Shown here in pieces: positions 1-5,083 of a DNA stretch of 5,083 nt. The notes under the pieces are model-generated. The model was not told the origin of the DNA, did not search any database, and saw nothing but the letters and a program-made list of their open reading frames with translations. Within the stretch, counting starts at the first letter, position 1. Every line of letters begins with the position of its first letter. The position numbers and the translations under genes are program-made. This DNA is from Lachnoclostridium sp. UBA933. Lineage in GTDB: Bacteria > Bacillota > Clostridia > Lachnospirales > Lachnospiraceae. The DNA lies in the NCBI GenBank assembly GCA_002293545.1, contig DBDL01000051.1, positions 1 to 5,083 on the forward strand. Reading direction: 5' to 3'.

Positions 1-342
1 CCGAAGCTTCCAAACAAGCGCCCCAATCCCCAAGCCTATCACGGAAGGAATAAAAGAAAAGAGCAACGCAATCCAGTCTGCACCGCCGAACAAAAGCGAT
101 GGGATAATGAACCCCAATATTCCGGAAAAAACAGGGTATACCCACTTCATATAAGCGTTTTTGATGCCCAGCAACAGTGCCGCCGCAAAAGACACAAACG
201 GCATGATCAAATAGAAATTCAGGATACTGAACCCCAGTTCGTCGCCGGGCAGTAAGCCTAGACTTCCCCATAAGAAAATCACCAGAAATATGAGGAAAGT
301 AGCGCAATAACAAATAATTGACACTTTTTTTGCAGAAACCAT
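1..342 (-). CDS. Unrecognised four-helix integral membrane protein, 3' end beyond window
   Basis: Reading the minus strand from the ATG at 342-340 gives 114 codons with no stop before the window edge, so the gene is partial at its C-terminus. The start is supported by a strong GGAGGTG ribosome binding site (347-353) four bases upstream. The protein begins MVSAKKVSIICYC and is very hydrophobic, with probable membrane helices at about residues 8-28, 40-60, 68-86 and 89-111. Short loops carry the few charges (GDE near 33-35, KNAYMKW near 61-67). There is no cleavable signal peptide pattern, no metal-binding motif and no catalytic signature. It is transcribed divergently from the TM2-domain gene. 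I do not recognise the family; a small multi-pass inner-membrane protein of unknown role is the most that can be said. The reading frame itself is secure. Confidence 0.8.
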   Translation of the reverse strand, partial: MVSAKKVSIICYCATFLIFLVIFLWGSLGLLPGDELGFSILNFYLIMPFVSFAAALLLGIKNAYMKWVYPVFSGILGFIIPSLLFGGADWIALLFSFIPSVIGLGIGALVWKLR

Positions 343-386
343 TTTACACCTCCAGTTAATCATAGTATTTCACTTTATCGTCTGAT

Positions 387-415
387 AATATACTTCAAAC
401 ATTAGGCGGCTGTCA
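387..415 (-). promoter_or_regulatory. Possible promoter for the minus-strand membrane protein gene
   Basis: On the minus strand, a TGACAG -35-like hexamer (415-410) is followed after 17 bases by TATATT (392-387), about 45 bases before the start codon at 342. The -10 match is fair and the -35 match is poor, so this is only the best candidate in an AT-rich stretch. Confidence 0.3.
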
Positions 416-525
416 TTGTCCGCAATAAAGTTCTTGATCCTATTCATAGATATCTTACAATATCCGTATGAATAAATCCACTGCTTTTTATTTATATTGA
501 TTCATATTATATGTGCGGATTTTCC

Positions 526-554
526 TTGACTATCCCGAATATTTATATTAGTAT
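526..554 (+). promoter_or_regulatory. Sigma-A-type promoter for the TM2-domain gene
   Basis: TTGACT (526-531) and TAGTAT (549-554) are separated by exactly 17 bases. This is a good housekeeping-type promoter lying 30 bases before the start codon at 584. It implies a short leader that includes the AGGAGGA ribosome binding site at 570-576. The rest of the 343-583 intergenic region is AT-rich and shows no other clear element apart from the possible divergent promoter. Confidence 0.6.
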
Positions 555-583
555 TTATGTATATAGACTAGGAGGATTTAAAA

Positions 584-994
584 ATGGAGAATGAAATGAA
601 ATGTCCACAGTGTGGCGCAATGATTGATGCAAAATCAATCCATTGCAGATTTTGCGGAGCTAAAGTTGCCGGTCAGGTACCTCCGCAGCAGCAATACCAG
701 CAGCAGTATCAGCAACAGGCGCCTCCGCCCGGAGCAGGGTATAATCCGACGCCGAATGCGGTTCCGCCGGGATACGAAAGAAAATCCAAATTGGTGGCAG
801 GCATATTACAGCTTGTATTCGGTTATTTAGGAGTCGGACGTTTTTATTTGGGGTATCATAACATCGCTGTTGCGCAGCTTCTGGTATCTATATTTACATG
901 CGGTATCGGTACAATATGGCCGATTATTGACGGAATTATGATTATCACAGGCAGTGTTCCGGCAGACGGAAACGGTGTTCCGTTGAAAGAATAA
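584..994 (+). CDS. Zinc-ribbon and TM2-domain membrane protein
   Basis: This 136-residue protein has three parts. Residues 6-28 form a zinc ribbon with two CxxC knuckles (CPQC at 7-10, CRFC at 21-24), the usual four-cysteine zinc site. Residues 31-64 are a Pro/Gln-rich flexible linker containing three QQQ blocks separated by tyrosines. Residues 67-123 form a TM2 domain: two membrane helices (about 70-85 and 95-122) around the family signature GRFYLG (85-90), with the conserved W112 and D116 in the second helix. AGGAGGA lies seven bases before the ATG and a good promoter lies just upstream, so the start is firm. The gene appears monocistronic, with a strong palindrome after its stop. TM2 proteins with zinc-ribbon heads are common in Firmicutes but have no established biochemical function; a membrane-anchored adaptor is a guess. 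The family assignment is confident, the function is not. Confidence 0.9.
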   Translation: MENEMKCPQCGAMIDAKSIHCRFCGAKVAGQVPPQQQYQQQYQQQAPPPGAGYNPTPNAVPPGYERKSKLVAGILQLVFGYLGVGRFYLGYHNIAVAQLLVSIFTCGIGTIWPIIDGIMIITGSVPADGNGVPLKE

Positions 995-1037
995 AATCAG
1001 ACATAATTGGCAGGTTATACTTTGCGGAGCTTTGGCA

Positions 1038-1071
1038 GGACGTATCCACGAAAATTTTCGTGGATACGTCC
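1038..1071 (+). terminator. 34-bp perfect palindrome, probable intrinsic terminator of the TM2 gene
   Basis: GGACGTATCCACGAAAA (1038-1054) is followed with no spacer by its exact reverse complement (1055-1071). In RNA this gives a long hairpin with an A/U-rich tip and effectively an AAUU loop. It begins 43 bases after the stop codon of the TM2-domain gene and 120 bases before the merR-like gene. Only a short T run (GTTTACC) follows on the plus strand, and none on the minus strand, so it is not an ideal intrinsic terminator. Position and stem strength still favour termination. A regulatory dyad or a dispersed intergenic repeat are alternatives. Confidence 0.5.
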
Positions 1072-1128
1072 GTTTACCGATAACCGGGATATGCGGTTTT
1101 CGTGACAAATTCAGATATCCTGATAAAT

Positions 1129-1138
1129 CCGGTACCGG
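1129..1138. repeat. 10-bp palindrome CCGGTACCGG upstream of the MerR-like gene
   Basis: This self-complementary decamer sits 19 bases before the start codon of the tandem MerR-domain gene, just upstream of its ribosome binding site. MerR regulators bind dyad-symmetric operators and often autoregulate, so it could be part of an operator. It is short, and I find no well-placed -35/-10 pair around it, so the role is speculative. Confidence 0.25.
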
Positions 1139-1157
1139 TGAATAAACGGAGTAAAAA

Positions 1158-1904
1158 ATGAAAACATATCAAACTGCGGAAATAGCCAAAATAATAGGGA
1201 TTCATCCGAACACGGTACGTTTGTATGAAAAGCTGGAGCTAATACCTAAGCCGGAACGGGAGGCAAATGGATATCGGATTTTTACGGAAATGCATTTACA
1301 GCAAATCAAGATTATCCGTCTGGCATTTCAAGTGGAATTGGTACAAAACGGATTGCGGAAAAAAATCGCACATATGGTAAGAACATCGGCATTGGGGGAT
1401 TATGAACAGGCCATCGTATTGGCAGAAGAATATTTAGAGCAAATCAGACAAGAGAAAAGCAAGGCGGAGGAAGCGGTCAGGATTGTAAGGCAGGTATTAG
1501 CCGGTGAAGTTCAGGAAAATACACACGTTTTCCGGCGAAAAGAAGTATCGGAATATTTGGACATTTCCATGGATTCAATACGCAATTGGGAAATGAACGG
1601 TTTGCTGACCGTGAGGAGAAAAGAAAATGGTTATCGGGTATATACGGACAATGATATACGGCGCCTGAAAATAATCCGCGCATTAAAGTGTGCAAATTAT
1701 TCATTGGCGGCGATTTTGCGTATGCTGAATAAACTTTCAGAAAATCCGGATACAAATATCGAAAAGGTGCTGAACACTCCCAAGGCGGACGATGATATCA
1801 TCCATGCTTCCGATAAACTGATTATTTCACTCAAGAAAGCCGAGAAAAATTCCCAGGAGATTTTGAATATTTTAAAGAAAATGAAGACGTATAAAAAAAT
1901 ATAA
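1158..1904 (+). CDS. MerR-family transcription regulator with two tandem MerR DNA-binding domains
   Basis: This 248-residue protein contains two MerR-type winged helix-turn-helix domains. The first covers residues 3-72 (helix-turn-helix at 6-24, wing motif NGYRIFTE at 37-44). The second covers about 124-192 (helix-turn-helix at 127-145, wing motif NGYRVYTD at 157-164). The two matching wings lie exactly 120 residues apart. Residues 81-114 and about 215-245 are charged, heptad-like helices, one after each DNA-binding domain, where classical MerR proteins have their single dimerisation helix. No C-terminal ligand-binding domain (such as GyrI-like) and no metal-site cysteine cluster is visible; the only cysteine is C178. 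GGAG at 1148-1151, six bases before the ATG, supports the start. The gene precedes an ABC ATPase/permease pair on the same strand, so it most likely regulates that transporter. The signal sensed is unknown. Confidence 0.9.
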   Translation: MKTYQTAEIAKIIGIHPNTVRLYEKLELIPKPEREANGYRIFTEMHLQQIKIIRLAFQVELVQNGLRKKIAHMVRTSALGDYEQAIVLAEEYLEQIRQEKSKAEEAVRIVRQVLAGEVQENTHVFRRKEVSEYLDISMDSIRNWEMNGLLTVRRKENGYRVYTDNDIRRLKIIRALKCANYSLAAILRMLNKLSENPDTNIEKVLNTPKADDDIIHASDKLIISLKKAEKNSQEILNILKKMKTYKKI

Positions 1905-1916
1905 CCCTCCACATTG

Positions 1917-1938
1917 CCACCAACCTTTTGATTGGTGG
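1917..1938 (+). repeat. Inverted repeat just after the merR-like gene (hairpin 1)
   Basis: CCACCAA (1917-1923) and TTGGTGG (1932-1938) form a perfect 7-bp stem around an 8-base loop. It can be lengthened by a G-U pair (1916/1939) and a T-A pair (1915/1940). It starts 12 bases after the stop of the regulator gene. No T tract follows, so it is a weak terminator candidate. It could limit read-through into the ABC genes or act as a regulator-binding dyad. Confidence 0.5.
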
Positions 1939-1956
1939 TATTCTTGTGTATGTAAA
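1928..1956 (+). promoter_or_regulatory. Possible promoter for the ABC transporter genes
   Basis: TTGATT (1928-1933) and TGTAAA (1951-1956) are 17 bases apart, each matching four of six consensus positions. The -35 element overlaps the right arm of hairpin 1. Transcription would begin close to the second hairpin at 1967. MerR-controlled promoters usually have an elongated 19-20 base spacer, which this pair lacks, so the assignment is weak. The ABC genes may instead be co-transcribed with the regulator. Confidence 0.25.
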
Positions 1957-1966
1957 ACAAAGCACA

Positions 1967-1988
1967 CATCCGGCAGGCTTGCCGGATG
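1967..1988 (+). repeat. Inverted repeat before the ABC ATPase ribosome binding site (hairpin 2)
   Basis: CATCCGGCA (1967-1975), loop GGCT, then TGCCGGATG (1980-1988) form a perfect 9-bp GC-rich stem with a tetraloop. An A run follows rather than a T run, so it is not an intrinsic terminator on the plus strand. It ends 13 bases before the GGAGG of the ATPase gene. A 5' mRNA-stabilising hairpin, an attenuation element or an operator dyad are all possible. Confidence 0.5.
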
Positions 1989-2011
1989 AAAAAGCAGGAA
2001 TGGAGGTTTTT

Positions 2012-2746
2012 ATGGATAACGTAATTCAAGCGGAAGGATTATCGAAATCTTATGACAAGCTGACGGCGGTGAACAATCTCAGCTTGTCGGTAAAAAGAGG
2101 TACCGTATTCGGCTTGCTTGGGGCAAACGGAGCGGGGAAGAGTACGGCAATCGAATGTATATTAGGAACCAAAAAGTATGACAGGGGAATGGTTCGTATC
2201 TTAAACAGGGATCCGCGGACAGAGCGTAAAATCCTGTTTCAAAAAGTAGGCGTTCAATTCCAGGAGGCAAATTATCAAGAAAATATTACCGTTTCAGAGC
2301 TTTGCGGTGTAACCGGAGCATTGTATCATAATGCACTGGACAGTGATAAGCTTCTGACTAGATTCGGGATTGCCGATAAGAAAAAGAGTTTTGTAAAAGA
2401 TTTATCCGGCGGGCAGAAACAACGTTTATTTATCGTACTTGCACTGATCCCTAACCCGGAGGTTGTGTTTCTGGACGAGCTGACGACAGGACTGGACGCC
2501 AGAGCGCGCAGGGATGTTTGGAAGATTCTCCGCGGGTTAAAAGAAGAGGGTATGACGATGCTTCTGACTTCGCATTTTATGGATGAAGTAGAAGTTTTGT
2601 GTGATATGATTTGTATTTTGAAAAATGGGGAAACCGTATTTTATGGCACGACGGAAGAAGCAATCCGTATGAGTCCGCATGACAAAATGGAGGATGCCTA
2701 TCTATGGTTTACCGATGAGGAGGGACAACAGGATGAAAACATTTAA
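2012..2746 (+). CDS. ABC transporter ATP-binding protein (ABC-2 exporter type)
   Basis: This 244-residue cytoplasmic ATPase powers the permease encoded next. All nucleotide-binding motifs are present and intact: Walker A GANGAGKST (37-45), Q-loop glutamine near 84, signature LSGGQKQR (131-138), Walker B VVFLDE (151-156) with catalytic E156, D-loop GLD (160-162) and H-loop H188. The family-typical DEPTTGLD reads DELTTGLD here. I chose the ATG at 2012 because TGGAGG (2001-2006) lies five bases upstream and the homologous core begins directly (IQAEGLSKSY). The frame stays open upstream to a TTG at 1928, but that extension runs through two hairpins and looks non-coding; an ATG at 2000 would overlap the ribosome binding site. 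Its C-terminal codons overlap the permease start by 14 nt, indicating translational coupling. It resembles DrrA/CcmA-like multidrug exporters. Substrate unknown. Confidence 0.95.
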   Translation: MDNVIQAEGLSKSYDKLTAVNNLSLSVKRGTVFGLLGANGAGKSTAIECILGTKKYDRGMVRILNRDPRTERKILFQKVGVQFQEANYQENITVSELCGVTGALYHNALDSDKLLTRFGIADKKKSFVKDLSGGQKQRLFIVLALIPNPEVVFLDELTTGLDARARRDVWKILRGLKEEGMTMLLTSHFMDEVEVLCDMICILKNGETVFYGTTEEAIRMSPHDKMEDAYLWFTDEEGQQDENI

Positions 2747-3476
2747 GACAATGATAATAACGGAAACGAAGCTTTCTCTCCGCGGGTTGGATATGCTGAT
2801 TTTTGCCATTTTTATGCCGATTGCCGTATTGATTATTTTGGGAGTTATTTACGGAGAAAAACCGGCGTTTGCAGGGGCGGATTATACATTTATCGCACAA
2901 TCCTTTGGAGCGCTGACTACAATCTCTATTGCGGCAGGCGGTGTTATGGGACTCCCGTTATTGGTATCCGATTACCGGAGCAAGAAGATATTGAAGCGTT
3001 TTCAGGTTACACCCGTCAGTCCGATGATGATTTTGATCGTACAGGTGACGATTTATACACTGTATGCCGTAGTATCGCTGGTCTTACTCTATCTGACGGC
3101 GGCGCTCTTTTTCAGCTACCGGATGCAGGGTTCACTGCTGCATTTTATGGGTGGTTATCTTTTGGTCCTGATAACGATGTTCAGTATCGGAGTTATGGTC
3201 GGCGGCATTGCAAAGAACAGCAAAATAGCAGGAGTGATTGCCAGCTTGCTGTATTTCCCTATGTTCATATTTTCCGGAGCCACACTGCCTTATGAAGTGA
3301 TGCCTGCCGCGATGCGGCGAGCCGCAGATGTGCTGCCGCTGACGCAGGGAATTAAGATTCTGAAAGCTGCCTCTCTGGGAGAGGCGGCGGATAATATTTT
3401 TGTACCGGTCTTGGTTATGACGGTTCTTGCGGTGTCCTGTATTTTCATTTCACTTCGGTTTTTCAAATGGGAATAG
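2733..3476 (+). CDS. ABC-2 type transporter permease
   Basis: This 247-residue membrane protein is the translocation subunit paired with the preceding ATPase. It has the ABC-2 layout: a short amphipathic N-terminus, then six probable membrane helices at about residues 21-41, 56-79, 97-127, 136-160, 164-185 and 222-244. A cytoplasmic segment, DYRSKKILKRFQVTPVSP (80-97), lies between helices 2 and 3, as in DrrB-like exporters. The conserved C-terminal region includes the FSGATLP motif (180-186) and LPLTQGIK (201-208). I chose the ATG at 2733 because GAGGAGGG (2717-2724) lies eight bases upstream and the protein then starts with the usual short charged N-terminus. An in-frame ATG at 2679 would add 18 residues lying wholly inside the ATPase gene. 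The export direction is inferred from the family. Drug or peptide efflux is plausible but unproven. Confidence 0.93.
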   Translation: MKTFKTMIITETKLSLRGLDMLIFAIFMPIAVLIILGVIYGEKPAFAGADYTFIAQSFGALTTISIAAGGVMGLPLLVSDYRSKKILKRFQVTPVSPMMILIVQVTIYTLYAVVSLVLLYLTAALFFSYRMQGSLLHFMGGYLLVLITMFSIGVMVGGIAKNSKIAGVIASLLYFPMFIFSGATLPYEVMPAAMRRAADVLPLTQGIKILKAASLGEAADNIFVPVLVMTVLAVSCIFISLRFFKWE

Positions 3477-3503
3477 TTTATTAATCATAGAAACAATCCG
3501 GCA

Positions 3504-3578
3504 ATATCACCTTTCTTTCTGCTGCGGGAATGATAAATCTTCCGTTTTCTGCTCGACAGCGTGGGAGAAGGGTGATAT
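3504..3578 (+). repeat. Large inverted repeat upstream of tgt, overlapping its promoter
   Basis: The arms at 3504-3519 and 3563-3578 pair over 16 positions, 13 of them Watson-Crick and three G-U. The outer core is ATATCACC against GGTGATAT. Inside, GCTG (3521-3524) pairs with CAGC (3557-3560), and CGGGA (3525-3529) pairs with TTCCG (3540-3544) around a 10-base loop. A transcript reading through from the permease gene could fold into this branched structure about 28 bases after its stop. No T tract follows, so intrinsic termination is doubtful. The right arm contains part of the tgt promoter -10. Confidence 0.5.
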
Positions 3579-3581
3579 AAT
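3553..3581 (+). promoter_or_regulatory. Extended -10 sigma-A promoter for tgt-yajC
   Basis: TCGACA (3553-3558; five of six to TTGACA) is followed after 17 bases by a perfect TATAAT (3576-3581), preceded by the extended -10 dinucleotide TG at 3573-3574. This is the best promoter in the window. Transcription should start near 3588, leaving a leader of about 100 nt before tgt. That leader can form a small hairpin (GCAGA 3600-3604 with TCTGC 3614-3618). I see no preQ1 riboswitch consensus in it. Confidence 0.75.
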
Positions 3582-3687
3582 CATAAAAGCAATTTTATCG
3601 CAGAGATAACATATCTGCTTCATACGATCATACAGCCGTAAGATGTGAAAAGAGCGGTACATGAAATAAATTGAAAGGTTTCCTGCC

Positions 3688-4821
3688 ATGTATACTTTAC
3701 TGAAAAAAGACGGAAATGCCAGGCGCGGGCGTTTAGAAACACCTCACGGAACAATTGAAACCCCCGTATTTATGAATGTTGGGACGGCGGCGGCGATTAA
3801 AGGTGCCGTATCAAGCATGGACTTAAAAGAAATCGGCACGCAGGTAGAGCTATCCAATACCTATCATTTACATGTCCGTCCGGGTGATGAAATCATCAGA
3901 AAGCTTGGCGGGCTTCATAAATTTATGAATTGGGATCGTCCCATCCTGACAGACTCCGGCGGTTTTCAAGTATTCTCTCTTGCCCGTCTGAGAAAGATTA
4001 AAGAAGAGGGTGTTTTTTTTCACTCCCATATTGACGGACGAAAAATTTTTATGGGTCCCGAAGAAAGTATACAGATCCAATCCAATCTTGCGTCTACGAT
4101 TGCGATGGCGTTTGACGAATGCCCGCCCTATCCGGCAGAGAGAGAATACATGAAAGACTCGGTAGACCGGACAACGCGCTGGCTGGAGCGTTGTGCGGCG
4201 GAGATGGAACGTCTGAATAAGGCGGAAACGACAATCAACCGGGAGCAAATGCTTTTTGGGATCAATCAGGGCGGGGTCTATGAAGATATCCGTATCGAAC
4301 ATGCCAAACGGATTTCAGCGATGGACTTGGACGGTTATGCACTGGGAGGCTTGGCTGTCGGAGAAAGCCACGAAAATATGTACCGGATTCTTGATACGAC
4401 GATTCCGTACCTGCCGGAGCATAAGCCGATTTATTTGATGGGAGTCGGAACCCCCGCCAATATTTTGGAGGCGGTGGAACGGGGGATTGACTTTTTTGAC
4501 TGCGTGTATCCGACCCGAAACGGGCGTCACGGACATGCGTATACCAATTATGGGAAATTGAATTTATTGAATAAAAGGTTTGAGTCCGATGATGCTCCGA
4601 TCGAACCCGGCTGCGGCTGCCCTGCTTGCAGGGATTACAGCCGGGCATATATCCGCCACCTGTTAAAAGCAAAAGAAATGTTAGGTCTTCGATTAATTGT
4701 CTTGCATAATCTTTCTTTTTATAATACAATGATGAAAGAAATTCGAGGTGCCATTGAAAATAATGATTATGTAATGTATAAAAAGCAAAAACTCGAAAAA
4801 ATGAAACAGGAGGAAAAATAA
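3688..4821 (+). CDS. tgt: tRNA-guanine transglycosylase (queuine tRNA-ribosyltransferase)
   Basis: This cytoplasmic enzyme exchanges guanine at the wobble position 34 of GUN-anticodon tRNAs (Asp, Asn, His, Tyr) for preQ1, the committed tRNA step of queuosine synthesis. The 377-residue length is normal for bacterial Tgt. Visible landmarks are TDSGGFQ with general acid D89; FDEC with base-recognition D143; the FGINQGG loop (190-196); GLAVGES (221-227) lining the base pocket; and FDCVYPTRNGRHG with nucleophile D271. The zinc site is C309, C311, C314 and H340 (CGCPAC, then VLHN). All catalytic and metal residues are present. The start MYTLLKKDGNARRG is the usual Firmicutes N-terminus; its ribosome binding site is weak (AAAGG at 3674-3678, nine bases upstream). 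yajC follows with no gap. V224 in GLAVG corresponds to the valine associated with preQ1 rather than queuine preference in the Zymomonas enzyme. No queA lies directly upstream. Confidence 0.98.
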   Translation: MYTLLKKDGNARRGRLETPHGTIETPVFMNVGTAAAIKGAVSSMDLKEIGTQVELSNTYHLHVRPGDEIIRKLGGLHKFMNWDRPILTDSGGFQVFSLARLRKIKEEGVFFHSHIDGRKIFMGPEESIQIQSNLASTIAMAFDECPPYPAEREYMKDSVDRTTRWLERCAAEMERLNKAETTINREQMLFGINQGGVYEDIRIEHAKRISAMDLDGYALGGLAVGESHENMYRILDTTIPYLPEHKPIYLMGVGTPANILEAVERGIDFFDCVYPTRNGRHGHAYTNYGKLNLLNKRFESDDAPIEPGCGCPACRDYSRAYIRHLLKAKEMLGLRLIVLHNLSFYNTMMKEIRGAIENNDYVMYKKQKLEKMKQEEK

Positions 4822-5083
4822 ATGCCGGAAAATATGATGATGATTGGGTGGATTGTAATTATATTAGGATTCTTTTATTTCTTTATGATACGTCCGCAGA
4901 ACAAGCAGAAGAAAGAACATGAAGCACTGATGTCCACAATGGAAATCGGTGACAGTATTTTGACAACATCCGGATTTTACGGTGTCATTATTGATTTAAC
5001 AGAAGATGTTATTATTGTAGAGTTCGGCAGCAATAAAAACTGCCGTATCCCGATGAAAAAAGAAGCGGTTGTTGAAGTTGAGA
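4822..5083 (+). CDS. yajC: Preprotein translocase subunit YajC, 3' end beyond window
   Basis: The first 87 codons are present before the sequence ends. The protein starts MPENMMMIGWIVIILG, with a single N-terminal membrane helix at about residues 7-22. The YajC hallmark FFMIRPQNKQKKEHE (20-34) follows, then the conserved MEIGDSILTTSGFYGVI segment (40-56) of the cytoplasmic domain. YajC associates with SecDF and YidC at the Sec translocon and is not essential where tested. The ATG directly follows the tgt stop codon, with AGGAGG (4808-4813) inside the end of tgt eight bases upstream, so the two genes are surely co-transcribed and probably translationally coupled. Full-length YajC is usually about 85-120 residues, so little of the gene is likely to be missing. 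Confidence 0.95.
   Translation, partial: MPENMMMIGWIVIILGFFYFFMIRPQNKQKKEHEALMSTMEIGDSILTTSGFYGVIIDLTEDVIIVEFGSNKNCRIPMKKEAVVEVE

Noticed and set aside
1082..1098. Small hairpin AACCG/CGGTT followed by TTTC as a second terminator
   Set aside because: The stem is only 5 bp and the T run is short, so it is not distinguishable from chance.
827..1108. Minus-strand open frame over the end of the TM2 gene and the palindrome
   Set aside because: It overlaps a confident coding gene antisense and runs through the 34-bp palindrome. Its composition is not protein-like.
1928..2011. N-terminal extension of the ABC ATPase from a TTG at 1928
   Set aside because: The extension crosses both hairpins, has no ribosome binding site at 1928, and adds 28 residues with no resemblance to ABC ATPase N-termini. 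The ATG at 2012 has GGAGG at the right distance.
2462..2500. DELTTGLD instead of DEPTTGLD after Walker B in the ATPase, as a possible inactivating change
   Set aside because: The catalytic Glu, D-loop and all other motifs are intact. Leucine at this position occurs in other ABC-2 type ATPases, so it looks like a subfamily trait.
2679..2732. Longer start for the permease at ATG 2679
   Set aside because: It would overlap the ATPase gene by 68 bases and add 18 polar residues. The strong GAGGAGGG before 2733 gives a normal ABC-2 permease N-terminus.
3427..3609. Small open frame between the permease and tgt
   Set aside because: It starts inside the permease gene in another frame, has no ribosome binding site, and spans the tgt promoter and inverted repeat.
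3588..3687. preQ1 riboswitch before tgt
   Set aside because: No recognisable preQ1-I or preQ1-II loop and tail sequence is visible in the leader. I kept only a low-interest note about the long leader.
3868..4302. Long minus-strand open frame inside tgt (similarly 4262-4729)
   Set aside because: These are antisense shadows of tgt with no ribosome binding site, no domain-like composition and unlikely amino acid content.

Overview
The window looks like chromosomal DNA from a low-to-moderate GC Gram-positive bacterium, most likely a Clostridia member (Lachnospiraceae-like). This rests on strong AGGAGG-type ribosome binding sites, sigma-A-like promoters, a typical Firmicutes Tgt sequence with YajC directly downstream, and a MerR regulator next to an ABC-2 efflux-type transporter. 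The genus cannot be fixed from the sequence alone.

Layout. Positions 1-342 hold the 5' part of a minus-strand gene for an unrecognised four-helix membrane protein that runs off the left edge. A divergent AT-rich intergenic region (343-583) carries a good promoter for a plus-strand gene (584-994) encoding a small zinc-ribbon / Pro-Gln linker / TM2-domain membrane protein. A 34-bp perfect palindrome (1038-1071), probably a terminator, separates it from the next block. That block (1158-3476) is a transporter cassette: a MerR-type regulator with two complete MerR DNA-binding domains in one chain, an ABC ATPase, and an ABC-2 permease whose start overlaps the ATPase stop by 14 nt. Two hairpins lie between the regulator and the ATPase. 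After a 211-bp intergenic region with a near-consensus extended -10 promoter and a large inverted repeat come tgt (3688-4821, tRNA-guanine transglycosylase) and yajC (4822 to the right edge, partial), which abut stop to start.

How the genes work together. The regulator, ATPase and permease probably form one self-contained export system, with the MerR protein controlling the transporter genes; the substrate cannot be read from sequence. Tgt inserts the queuosine precursor preQ1 into tRNA, and YajC is an accessory of the SecDF translocon; their adjacency is the common tgt-yajC arrangement. I see no mobile element, CRISPR array, tRNA or rRNA. Nothing here is clearly a new biological system. The most unusual items are the duplicated MerR domain architecture and the structured intergenic sequences.
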